Source of the DNA: Bacteroidota bacterium
Lineage (GTDB): Bacteria > Bacteroidota > Bacteroidia > AKYH767-A > 2013-40CM-41-45
Direction of reading: 5' to 3'
Assembly (NCBI GenBank): GCA_016711505.1
Contig: JADJSV010000001.1
Location: 744,001 to 808,000, forward strand
Length of the DNA: 64,000 bases
In this document: piece after piece, positions 24,201 to 31,447 of the stretch
How positions within the stretch are numbered: the first letter of the stretch is position 1
Layout of the letters: every line of letters starts with the position of its first letter
Notes under the pieces: generated by a model
What the model was told of the DNA's origin: nothing
Seen by the model: only the letters and a program-made list of their open reading frames with translations
The model's database searches: none
Translations under genes and position numbers: made by a program

Positions 24201-25688
24201 ATGTCAACTGAGGCACTAAAAAATCAATCAAACGTCAATCACAAAGACAATTACGAAAACGAACTGGCAGACTGGATCCAGCAGGAGAAATCTGCAATTG
24301 CGTTGATACACGTTGCAGGAACATTGTGGTTTGATAAATCAGTAGAACTTGTTCTTTTCAGAAATCAACTCGTTGACAGAAGCGCCAGCGAAATTTTGAA
24401 TCTGCATCAGTACAGCAAACAAATGGTCAACAGACCGATCAATGTTATCGATACACTTGCTCTGGCAAAAGAGATGAACAAGGTAGACCTTGCTCCTTCC
24501 CGCATCGACATTGGCAAACTTGCTGCTGAATGGGTTTCAGAAAGAAAAAATTATAAGACCACAGAAGATTTTATCGGCGATAAATTAAAGGACTTCATCG
24601 GAAAAGGTAAACGGGTTATGGTACCTAAAGATGTTGTGTTATATGGTTTCGGTAGGATCGGTCGGATCTTAATGCGTGAATTGATTTCTCAGGCAGGAAA
24701 AGGAGAACAACTTCGCCTCCGCGCTGTAGTTACCCGTAATAACAGTGATGAAGATATTGCAAAACGTGCCGATCTTCTTCGCAATGATTCAGTTCATGGG
24801 GCTTTCCCCGGAACGGTTATTGAAGATTTTGCAAATAAAGCATTGATCGTAAACGGACATTCAGTTCAGATGATCGCTGCTAATGATCCGGGAGCAATTG
24901 ATTATACATCGTATGGTATCAATAATGCATTGATCATTGACAACACAGGAGTTTCACGTGATCGTGAAGGTCTTAGTAAACATTTAAATTCAAAAGGTGC
25001 GAGTAAGGTTTTACTTACAGCTCCCGGCAAAGGCGATGTTCCGAATGTTGTTTATGGTGTGAATGAAGAAAGCTTCGATCATCAGTCAGAAACTATTTTC
25101 TCAGCAGCCAGCTGTACTACGAATGCAATTGTACCGGTATTAGCTGTTATTGAAAAAGCACTGGGAATTGAAAAAGGACATATTGAAACAATTCACTCTT
25201 ATACAAACGATCAGAATCTCCTTGATAACTATCACAAGAAATATCGTCGTGGAAGATCTGCTGCTTTGAATATGGTTATCACTGAAACGGGAGCAGATAA
25301 AGCTGTTGCAAAAGTTCTTCCTCCGCTTGCAGGTAAATTGACAGGTAATGCAGTGCGTGTACCAACTCCTGATGTATCGCTTGCTATCCTGAACCTGACA
25401 GTAAAAAAAGAAACAAGTAAAGACGGAGTAAATGAAATTCTGAAAAACGCTGCTCTTAATGGACCATTGGTTGAACAAATTCAATATTCAGTTTCAAACG
25501 AATTAGTTTCAACTGACCTTGTCGGAAATCCTTGCGCTTCTATAGTAGATAGTCCTGCTACAATTGTTTCCAAGGACAACAAGAGTCTGGTTCTTTATGT
25601 ATGGTATGATAATGAATATGGTTACTCTCGTCAGGTTGTTAGATATGCGAAGTATCTGGCGGATGTGATTCGACTTAGATATTATTGA
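24201..25688 (+). CDS. gap: glyceraldehyde-3-phosphate dehydrogenase, long form
   Basis: Glycolytic/gluconeogenic NAD(P)-dependent dehydrogenase. From ATG 24201 the product is 495 residues: an N-terminal helical extension of about 150 residues, then a Rossmann fold (VVLYGFGRIGRILMREL) and the catalytic domain with Cys305 in SAASCTTNAIVP, HSYTNDQNLLDNYHKK and WYDNEYGYSRQVVRY at the C-terminus. Classical GAPDH is about 335 residues; the extended type is known in Bacteroidota and some other bacteria, and its cofactor preference is not evident here. The 19 upstream in-frame codons belong to the rpoD terminator. Confidence 0.94.
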   Translation: MSTEALKNQSNVNHKDNYENELADWIQQEKSAIALIHVAGTLWFDKSVELVLFRNQLVDRSASEILNLHQYSKQMVNRPINVIDTLALAKEMNKVDLAPSRIDIGKLAAEWVSERKNYKTTEDFIGDKLKDFIGKGKRVMVPKDVVLYGFGRIGRILMRELISQAGKGEQLRLRAVVTRNNSDEDIAKRADLLRNDSVHGAFPGTVIEDFANKALIVNGHSVQMIAANDPGAIDYTSYGINNALIIDNTGVSRDREGLSKHLNSKGASKVLLTAPGKGDVPNVVYGVNEESFDHQSETIFSAASCTTNAIVPVLAVIEKALGIEKGHIETIHSYTNDQNLLDNYHKKYRRGRSAALNMVITETGADKAVAKVLPPLAGKLTGNAVRVPTPDVSLAILNLTVKKETSKDGVNEILKNAALNGPLVEQIQYSVSNELVSTDLVGNPCASIVDSPATIVSKDNKSLVLYVWYDNEYGYSRQVVRYAKYLADVIRLRYY

Positions 25689-25715
25689 TTGCAGCCTATT
25701 CGGGATTCGTAAAAT

Positions 25716-25780
25716 GGTTTAAAGTGTTTAAGGGGTTTAAGGTGTTTCGAAACACTTTAAACCCCTTATCAATTTAAACC
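25716..25780. terminator. near-perfect 38-bp palindrome between convergent genes
   Basis: 25730-25767 is an 18-bp stem built from AAGGGGTTTAAGGTGTTT and its complement, with a single G-T mismatch and centred on TTTCGAAA. Outer arms GGTTTAAA (25716-25723) and TTTAAACC (25773-25780) extend it through an internal loop. It sits between gap and the convergent lipoprotein gene and can serve both as terminator. The unit GTTTAAGG repeats within the arm. Confidence 0.8.
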
Positions 25781-25812
25781 CTATTTATCTATGAATGCGG
25801 TAAAAGCAAAAA

Positions 25813-26505
25813 TTACTCAACCCCATATTCAACAACTACCATTTTGTACTCCAACCCTTTCACAACCTGACCATTCGTTTTTCCGAGGTCGTTGTGTTCT
25901 TTGTAGATCATGCCTACACCGGCGGCATATTTTTCATTGCCATAAATGGTTTCTACAAAATTATTTTCGTCGATCTGTATAACACTCAGCGTTGAGTCGA
26001 AAGACAATCCATTCAGAACATCGCTCTCGTGAAAATAATCGTAATAGTAAAGTTCTTCTTCCGTATTGGAATCATTTCCATTCCATGTTATTGTTGCATT
26101 GATCGGAAACGAAAGTTTGTGATACTTGATATTTTCTTCCGTGAGATAAGCACTGGTTGATGAAAGATATTGTGTCCAGACTTCTGTCAATTGCCATGGC
26201 AGAGTATCACTATTCCGGTGATATCGGAGCCGTACTTGGTTTACCCTGCCTTCAAGATCAACGAATGAACTGTCGATCTTATCTTTGATCTGAAAATGAT
26301 AAGAGAAAACCGAATCATCATTGTTGTTGTCGGTTTCGGAATGATAGATCGAATCTACATCGTAGATTATATATTTTCCGCTTTCTGTCGGGAAGTAATT
26401 ATATGATAATGCAGGAGCCTCTACACTTTCTTTCTTACATGAATACCATGTAAAAGCCGTAAGGCTAATTAGCAACAAAAAAATGTTTTGCTTTTGCTTT
26501 ATCAT
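25813..26505 (-). CDS. lipoprotein of unknown function
   Basis: 230 residues with a lipoprotein signal (IFLLLISLTAFTWYSC, Cys at the lipobox followed by KKE) and a beta-rich mature domain beginning YNYFPTESGKYIIYDVDSIY. That opening resembles several Bacteroidota outer-membrane lipoproteins in which a quantity is formatted and assessed, but no named family is certain. It starts 7 nt after the mnmA stop, so the two form an operon. It ends near the palindrome shared with gap. Confidence 0.75.
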   Translation of the reverse strand: MIKQKQNIFLLLISLTAFTWYSCKKESVEAPALSYNYFPTESGKYIIYDVDSIYHSETDNNNDDSVFSYHFQIKDKIDSSFVDLEGRVNQVRLRYHRNSDTLPWQLTEVWTQYLSSTSAYLTEENIKYHKLSFPINATITWNGNDSNTEEELYYYDYFHESDVLNGLSFDSTLSVIQIDENNFVETIYGNEKYAAGVGMIYKEHNDLGKTNGQVVKGLEYKMVVVEYGVE

Positions 26506-26512
26506 TTCAGAA

Positions 26513-27601
26513 TTATCTTTCGATAAATCCGCCGCCGATCACATCATCTCCATCATAAAATACAGCACTTTGTCCGGGAGCAACTGCTGTAACAGAATTG
26601 TGAAAAGTTACTTTCACCCTGTCACCGACTTGCTCAAGCGTACTCATTGTGCCTTTGTCTTTATAACGGATGCGTGTAAGGACTTCGGTAGCATTGTCTA
26701 ACGAAGTGTATTTTATAAGGTTCACATTTTTGACCCACATCTCCTGCTTCTTCAATTCGTCATAAGAACCAAGCACTACGGTATTAGTATCGGGCTTAAT
26801 TTCAACAACATAAGCAGGGTCACCTAAAGCAACCTCAAGACCTTTTCTTTGGCCAATTGTATAGAATGGATACCCTCTATGTTTTCCAAGGATCTTGCCT
26901 TCAGTATTCACAAAAAGGCCGTCGTTTAACCGCTCTTCTATACCTTCAACCTTACCTTTCAAAAATGAACGATAATCATTGTCAGGAATAAAGCAGATCT
27001 CATATGATTCAGGCTTTTTTGCCAGCTCATGAAATCCCATGTCTTCAGCCATCTGACGAATTTCAGATTTGTGATATTTACCTACAGGGAAAATTGTTCT
27101 CGAAAGACATTCCTGGCTAACGCCCCAAAGCACATAACTTTGATCTTTCCATTCATCCTTGCCTTTGCTTACTACATACCTGCCATTCACTTCACGGACG
27201 TTTGCATAATGTCCGGTAGCTATGAATTCACAGTCGAGCATATCGGCACGTTTCAAAAGTGCTTCCCATTTGATATGAGTATTACAGCGTACGCAAGGAT
27301 TTGGAGTTCTGCCTGCTAAATATTCATCTACAAAATCATTAATGACATGATTTCCGAATTCTTCACGGATATCAATGATATAATGCGGAAAACCTTTTTC
27401 AACAGCTATTGAACGGGCGTCATTTATAGAATCCAAAGAACAACATCCAGTCTCCTTTTTAGTACTTCCGGAAGACTGATAATCCCATGTTTTCATGGTC
27501 ATTCCCACCACTTCATAACCTTGCTCATGCAAAATCATAGCAGAAACGGAGGAATCTATTCCACCGCTCATTGCCATCAATACCCGACCTTTTGAACTCA
27601 T
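26513..27601 (-). CDS. mnmA: tRNA-specific 2-thiouridylase MnmA
   Basis: ATP-dependent 2-thiolation of uridine 34 in tRNA for Glu, Gln and Lys. 362 residues with the PP-loop MSGGIDSSVSA, catalytic Cys103 and Cys106 in NPCVRCNTHIKW, and the second catalytic Cys203 in SYEICFIPD. The C-terminal beta-barrel carries GQSAVFYDGDDVIGGG. All expected residues are present. It is the first gene of an operon with the lipoprotein above and has its own -7 box. Confidence 0.96.
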   Translation of the reverse strand: MSSKGRVLMAMSGGIDSSVSAMILHEQGYEVVGMTMKTWDYQSSGSTKKETGCCSLDSINDARSIAVEKGFPHYIIDIREEFGNHVINDFVDEYLAGRTPNPCVRCNTHIKWEALLKRADMLDCEFIATGHYANVREVNGRYVVSKGKDEWKDQSYVLWGVSQECLSRTIFPVGKYHKSEIRQMAEDMGFHELAKKPESYEICFIPDNDYRSFLKGKVEGIEERLNDGLFVNTEGKILGKHRGYPFYTIGQRKGLEVALGDPAYVVEIKPDTNTVVLGSYDELKKQEMWVKNVNLIKYTSLDNATEVLTRIRYKDKGTMSTLEQVGDRVKVTFHNSVTAVAPGQSAVFYDGDDVIGGGFIER

Positions 27602-27622
27602 TGTTTACTCTTATATGAATTG

Positions 27623-27630
27623 CAAAGATA
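27623..27630 (-). promoter_or_regulatory. -7 box of mnmA
   Basis: TATCTTTG on the minus strand, a full TAnnTTTG match 21 nt before the mnmA ATG. A -33 element at the consensus distance is not clear. Confidence 0.55.
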
Positions 27631-27686
27631 GGGAATCAAGACTTGGATAAAAACTTATTTGGGAAACAGAGTTCTTATTTCCCGCA

Positions 27687-27708
27687 GATCCCGATAGCTT
27701 TCGGGATC
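27687..27708 (-). terminator. hairpin downstream of the YwqK-like gene
   Basis: GATCCCGA (27687-27694) pairs perfectly with TCGGGATC (27701-27708) around a six-base loop. It lies just past the stop of the gene ending at 27727, and is embedded in the phrase CGCAGA...CGCAGA, a filler sequence of a kind found in Bacteroidota spacers. There is no T run, so termination is uncertain. Confidence 0.5.
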
Positions 27709-27726
27709 GCAGAGAAATCGCAGAAA

Positions 27727-28479
27727 TTATTGTTCATTGGGTTCTTTAACCTCAATTGGGCCTTTGTCATCCGTTGAGGGATTCAACCAGACACCTTTTT
27801 TATATTCGTCCTCACTTTCCAGGACTCCATTTTCAGAATAATTCTGCCATTTACCTTCTTTCAAGCCATTTTTATAAATGCCTTTCTGCCAGACCTTGCC
27901 ATTAGGGTGAAAAATTGTTAAAAGGCCTTCAAACCCACCATTTTTCATTACTCCACTCACCTTTGGGGTACCGTCCATAAAAAACTCTTTATAAACTCCA
28001 TTCTGAATATCCTTCTTATAAATGACTGTCCGTGAAAGCTGACCATTTGGATAAAATAATTTCAACTCCCCTTCTTTCTTGCCTTTGATGTAAAACTCCT
28101 CTGACGATTTTTTTCCCATACGATCATAATAGACCCAGAGACTGTCTTTGATTCTATCGATGTATTTTCCTTTTGCCATGAGACCACTGTCTTCTGAAAA
28201 AATCTCTGCATCATTTATCTCACTCATTCCTCTGAATTTCAAAATCGATTGTGGCTTGCCGCTTTTATAAAATGTTTTGAATGTACCGGTATGTTTCCCA
28301 TCCTTATAAACTCCTTCTGAAAAAAGAACATCGTTAGAATAATATTTTTTCCAGATTCCTTGTTTCAAACCTTTGGCATCAGTACGGTTGATCGTATCGC
28401 CTTTGAAAATATTAAACTTCTGCGCGCTTCCTGTTGTAGAGATAAACAGTAAGCATAGAATTATTAGAATGTTTTTCAT
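27727..28479 (-). CDS. YwqK/MORN-repeat exported protein
   Basis: 250 residues from ATG 28479: signal peptide (NILIILCLLFISTTGSAQ) then about eight MORN-like repeats with the signature G-W/Y-x-Y-G (GLKQGIWKKYYSNDV, GVYKDGKHTGTFKTFYKSG, GLKEGKWQNYSENGV). Such proteins are often labelled YwqK family antitoxin, but here the protein is exported and no toxin gene is adjacent, so that label is not meaningful. The frame is open 17 codons upstream; the -7 box at 28484-28491 rules that start out. Confidence 0.83.
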   Translation of the reverse strand: MKNILIILCLLFISTTGSAQKFNIFKGDTINRTDAKGLKQGIWKKYYSNDVLFSEGVYKDGKHTGTFKTFYKSGKPQSILKFRGMSEINDAEIFSEDSGLMAKGKYIDRIKDSLWVYYDRMGKKSSEEFYIKGKKEGELKLFYPNGQLSRTVIYKKDIQNGVYKEFFMDGTPKVSGVMKNGGFEGLLTIFHPNGKVWQKGIYKNGLKEGKWQNYSENGVLESEDEYKKGVWLNPSTDDKGPIEVKEPNEQ

Positions 28480-28483
28480 GCTG

Positions 28484-28512
28484 TAAATATAACGTTTGTT
28501 TGAAGCGTTCAA
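28484..28512 (-). promoter_or_regulatory. promoter of the YwqK-like gene, 4 nt from ATG
   Basis: On the minus strand: TTG (28512-28510), 18-nt spacer, TATATTTA (28491-28484), then 4 nt and the ATG at 28479. It fits the TTTG/TAnnTTTG pattern except for the last base and would produce a leaderless transcript. Confidence 0.55.
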
Positions 28513-28686
28513 TTGTGGTTTCCTGTTCATTCTGCCCGACTTTTTAAATCGTCTTGTTTATAATTTGAAATTTAACAAATCCATGATATACAACTTCTTC
28601 ATTTCCATACTTTCGGGCTTTTAACGAGTATTTTGCGGTTTATAGAAAAATACTACATTGCGTCCTACTAAAATTCAAATCATCAT

Positions 28687-29793
28687 ATGAATACACCCTC
28701 TACCAATACAGGACATCCGCGCGGACTGTACCTACTCTTTTTCACAGAAATGTGGGAACGGTTTAGTTACTATGGAATGCGCGCCATTTTTATTTTATAC
28801 ATGACAAAGGCCTTGTTGTTTGACAAAGCACTTGCTTCAAATGTATATGGAAGTTTTACCGGATTGGTTTATCTCACTCCATTGTTAGGAGGTTATCTAT
28901 GCGACAGATTCTGGGGTAACAGAAGAAGTATCCTCATTGGTGGTATTATGATGGCTGTCGGACAATTTTTACTTTACTTAAGTGGCAGTGCTGTTTCTGA
29001 TGGCGCTCAAAGTGGATCTGCAATTACATTTATGTGGATGGGACTAACTCTGCTTATCGTAGGAAACGGATTTTTCAAACCGAATATTTCAACGATGGTT
29101 GGACAGTTGTATCCGAAGAATGATTCAAGGATAGACGGTGCATTTACCATTTTTTATATGGGTATCAACATGGGTGCTTTTTTCTCACCACTTGTCTGCG
29201 GAGGATTTTCAGAATTCAAATACGGATTTCTTGCTGCGGCAATCGGAATGGTTATCAGTTTGATCTCTTTTGAATTATTAAAGAATAAACATCTTGTTGG
29301 ACCGGATGGAAAACCTATTGGAATGCCGGTTGCGAAAGTGGATATGAAAACTTATGGAACTATCATCGGTTCAATTGCCCTTATCTTTTGTCTGCTCAAC
29401 TTTCAGAATATTGTAAAAGGAATTTTCGGTGCCGATGCAGTTGCCAATCCTGATTCACTTGGACATACGATCGCTAATATAGATCTGGTTGCCTATCTCA
29501 TTTATGCATCACTTGTGTTGATGCCAATAATTATACTTACTGATAAGTCTCTGACAAAAGACGAAAGAGAACGAATCATTGTGATCTTCATACTTGCCTT
29601 TTTTGTGATCTTCTTCTGGGCATGTTTCGAGCAGGCCGGAGCATCTCTTACATTATTTGCCGATCAACAAGTAGACAGAGCAATTAATATTCACATCAGT
29701 CGCTTTGTTATTGCAGGTGCAGGTGCTGTTCTTATTTATTTTCTGGGTAAAGCATTTGGATGGTTTTTTGAATGGTCTAAAAAACTATTTTAA
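28687..29793 (+). CDS. POT/PTR family peptide transporter, N-terminal part (frameshifted gene)
   Basis: Proton-coupled oligopeptide transporter of the MFS. The N-terminal motif FFTEMWERFSYYGMRAIFIL is the POT ExxERFxYY signature, followed by PLLGGYLCDRFWGNRR and FYMGINMGAFFSPL. About nine membrane helices are encoded before a TAA at 29791. The reading frame resumes one base back after the six-A run at 29779-29784 and continues through the remaining helices to 30437. A single missing A explains the break, so this is one gene of about 580 residues that is either mis-sequenced or inactivated. Confidence 0.9.
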   Translation: MNTPSTNTGHPRGLYLLFFTEMWERFSYYGMRAIFILYMTKALLFDKALASNVYGSFTGLVYLTPLLGGYLCDRFWGNRRSILIGGIMMAVGQFLLYLSGSAVSDGAQSGSAITFMWMGLTLLIVGNGFFKPNISTMVGQLYPKNDSRIDGAFTIFYMGINMGAFFSPLVCGGFSEFKYGFLAAAIGMVISLISFELLKNKHLVGPDGKPIGMPVAKVDMKTYGTIIGSIALIFCLLNFQNIVKGIFGADAVANPDSLGHTIANIDLVAYLIYASLVLMPIIILTDKSLTKDERERIIVIFILAFFVIFFWACFEQAGASLTLFADQQVDRAINIHISRFVIAGAGAVLIYFLGKAFGWFFEWSKKLF

Positions 29794-29828
29794 GTATTCA
29801 AGGTATCGGTGCAATTGCAATTGTCGCA

Positions 29829-30437
29829 ATGGCATTTGCAGGAAGTATTCCTGATATCCACCTTAGCGAATTCCCTTCACCTTGGTTTCAATCGATCAAT
29901 CCACTTGCCATTATTGTTCTCGCACCATTCTTTACAATGATGTGGGGTAAACTTGCTAAAGTAAATATGGAACCATCATCGCCTTTGAAGATGGCTATGG
30001 GTTTAGGACTTGTCGCTTTAGGATATGTGATCATTGCTTATGCAGTCAGCGGCATAGATCCTTCTACAAAAATTGCTATGTTCTGGTTATTTGCTTTATA
30101 CATTGTACATACAATGGGTGAACTATGCCTATCTCCTATCGGATTAAGTATGGTTAGTAAACTTGCTCCGCTTCGTCTTTCATCCTTAATGATGGGAACC
30201 TGGTTTTTGGCAAATGCTGTTGCAAATAAATTTGCCGGTACATTAAGCGCACTAATTCCACCGGGAGCCGGTGAAGAACCTGCAGAAGCCGGAGCTGCAA
30301 TTCCAAGTTTCTTAGGAATTGAGATTTCCAATCTATTCATCTTCTTCTGTGTATTCATCGTTCTTAGTGGTGTTGCTTCATTAATTCTACTTGCATTGTA
30401 CCGCAAATTGTTGAAGATGATGCATGGCGTTAATTGA
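29829..30437 (+). CDS. POT/PTR family peptide transporter, C-terminal part (frameshifted gene)
   Basis: This piece carries the last POT helices: FQSINPLAIIVLAPFFTMMW and YIVHTMGELCLSPIGLSMV, the conserved GELCLSPIGLS being the family's C-terminal motif. The frame is open from just after the TAA-adjacent A run (from 29781), so the ATG at 29829 is probably internal rather than a true start. Joined with the upstream frame the protein is continuous: EWSKK followed by TILSIQGIGAIAIVA. Confidence 0.88.
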   Translation: MAFAGSIPDIHLSEFPSPWFQSINPLAIIVLAPFFTMMWGKLAKVNMEPSSPLKMAMGLGLVALGYVIIAYAVSGIDPSTKIAMFWLFALYIVHTMGELCLSPIGLSMVSKLAPLRLSSLMMGTWFLANAVANKFAGTLSALIPPGAGEEPAEAGAAIPSFLGIEISNLFIFFCVFIVLSGVASLILLALYRKLLKMMHGVN

Positions 30438-30531
30438 TCATAATTGTAATTTGTAAATAGTAATCAGATTATATTAATTAGTGATTGGGGGGCAGATACA
30501 AAATGAAATTCAATTCTCGAATTACCAAATA

Positions 30532-30539
30532 TACATTTG
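30532..30539 (+). promoter_or_regulatory. -7 box 3 nt before an ATG
   Basis: TACATTTG matches TAnnTTTG and is followed by CTC and the ATG at 30543. The transcript would be leaderless. No -33 element is clear. Confidence 0.45.
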
Positions 30540-30542
30540 CTC

Positions 30543-31064
30543 ATGAAAAAGACACTTCCCCTCCTGACGTTCCTCCTTTCACTCTTCGTAAGTGGATATG
30601 GCCAGTCGGCAAAAAACGAATCAATAAACTGGATCTCTTTTGAGGAAGCGTTGAGCAGATCTTCGAAAGAACCGAAGAAGATCTTTATGGACATTTATAC
30701 TGACTGGTGTGGTTGGTGTAAGAAAATGGATAAGTCTACATTTACCGATCCGGTTGTGATCGATTATCTCAACAAACATTTTTATTCTGTGAAACTGGAT
30801 GCTGAGACCAAAGACACTATTACATACAAAGCCAAAGATTACACATTTGTTCCAGCTTACAAATCAAATGAGGTAGCTGCTTATCTTTTGAACGGACAAA
30901 TGGGTTATCCGACTTCAGTTTATCTGGATGAAAAAACTGATCCCATCACTGCTGTTCCCGGATATTACACAGCAGACCAGTTACTCCCGATCTTGAAATA
31001 TTTTGGAGAAGACATTTACAAAATAAAAAAATGGGAAGAGTATCAGGCTGAGTCAACGAAATGA
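30543..31064 (+). CDS. thioredoxin-fold exported protein
   Basis: 173 residues from ATG 30543: signal peptide (LPLLTFLLSLFVSGYGQ) and a thioredoxin-like domain with the active site YTDWCGWCKKMDKSTF and the cis-Pro region MGYPTSVYLDE. CGWC with a WCxWC context resembles DsbD-gamma/DUF255-like exported thioredoxins that reduce or isomerise periplasmic disulphides. No membrane electron donor such as DsbD is adjacent. Monocistronic. Confidence 0.9.
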   Translation: MKKTLPLLTFLLSLFVSGYGQSAKNESINWISFEEALSRSSKEPKKIFMDIYTDWCGWCKKMDKSTFTDPVVIDYLNKHFYSVKLDAETKDTITYKAKDYTFVPAYKSNEVAAYLLNGQMGYPTSVYLDEKTDPITAVPGYYTADQLLPILKYFGEDIYKIKKWEEYQAESTK

Positions 31065-31149
31065 TTCTTTGCAGAGTCTTTTCTTTTTCCCTCAATAGCT
31101 TCATTTTCATGCAACTTTGATTTTATTGCCAACTAATCCGAAAATTAGA

Positions 31150-31180
31150 TTTGCGGAGGTGAAATAATTCGGTATTTTTG
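31150..31180 (+). promoter_or_regulatory. consensus promoter of tRNA-His
   Basis: TTTG (31150-31153), exactly 19 nt, TATTTTTG (31173-31180): a complete match to the Bacteroidota housekeeping promoter. Transcription should begin near 31185. The short leader contains a 5-bp hairpin CCGTT-CCGGA-AACGG (31185-31199). Confidence 0.88.
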
Positions 31181-31212
31181 CCGCCCGTTCCGGAAACGGA
31201 AATGGAATATAT

Positions 31213-31287
31213 GGTGATTGTAGCTCAGCTGGTTAGAGCACTAGATTGTGGTTCTAGGGGTCGCGGGTTCGAACCCCGTCCTTCACC
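31213..31287 (+). tRNA. tRNA-His (anticodon GTG)
   Basis: Cloverleaf with T8-A9 and D arm TAGCTCAG...AGAGCA, anticodon stem CTAGA/TCTAG around loop TTGTGGT (GTG at 31248-31250), T arm GCGGG-TTCGAAC-CCCGT, and the extra 5' G(-1) opposite C73 that identifies histidine tRNAs. No CCA is encoded. The acceptor stem reads GTGATTG against CCTTCAC, leaving positions 5-68 (T-T) and 6-67 (T-C) unpaired. Confidence 0.95.
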
Positions 31288-31296
31288 CTTCTTAAT

Positions 31297-31330
31297 TCCC
31301 TTGGACTCACAGGTTCAAGGGATTTTTTTT
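31297..31330 (+). terminator. terminator after tRNA-His
   Basis: 9-bp stem TCCCTTGGA / TTCAAGGGA (31297-31305, 31314-31322, one G-T pair) followed by eight T. Confidence 0.88.
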
Positions 31331-31447
31331 GACTAAAATTGATTGTCTCTCCTTTTTCGTCTTTCGGTATTCCACGAAAAAAGAAAAACATTTGATTCAC
31401 AAAAATCCGTTTCGTCTAAAAGCAGTACCTTTACCATAGAATAACAA

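Noticed and set aside
27727..28479. Toxin-antitoxin module (YwqK-type antitoxin label)
   Set aside because: The protein has a signal peptide and no toxin gene is adjacent; MORN-like repeats do not themselves indicate an antitoxin.
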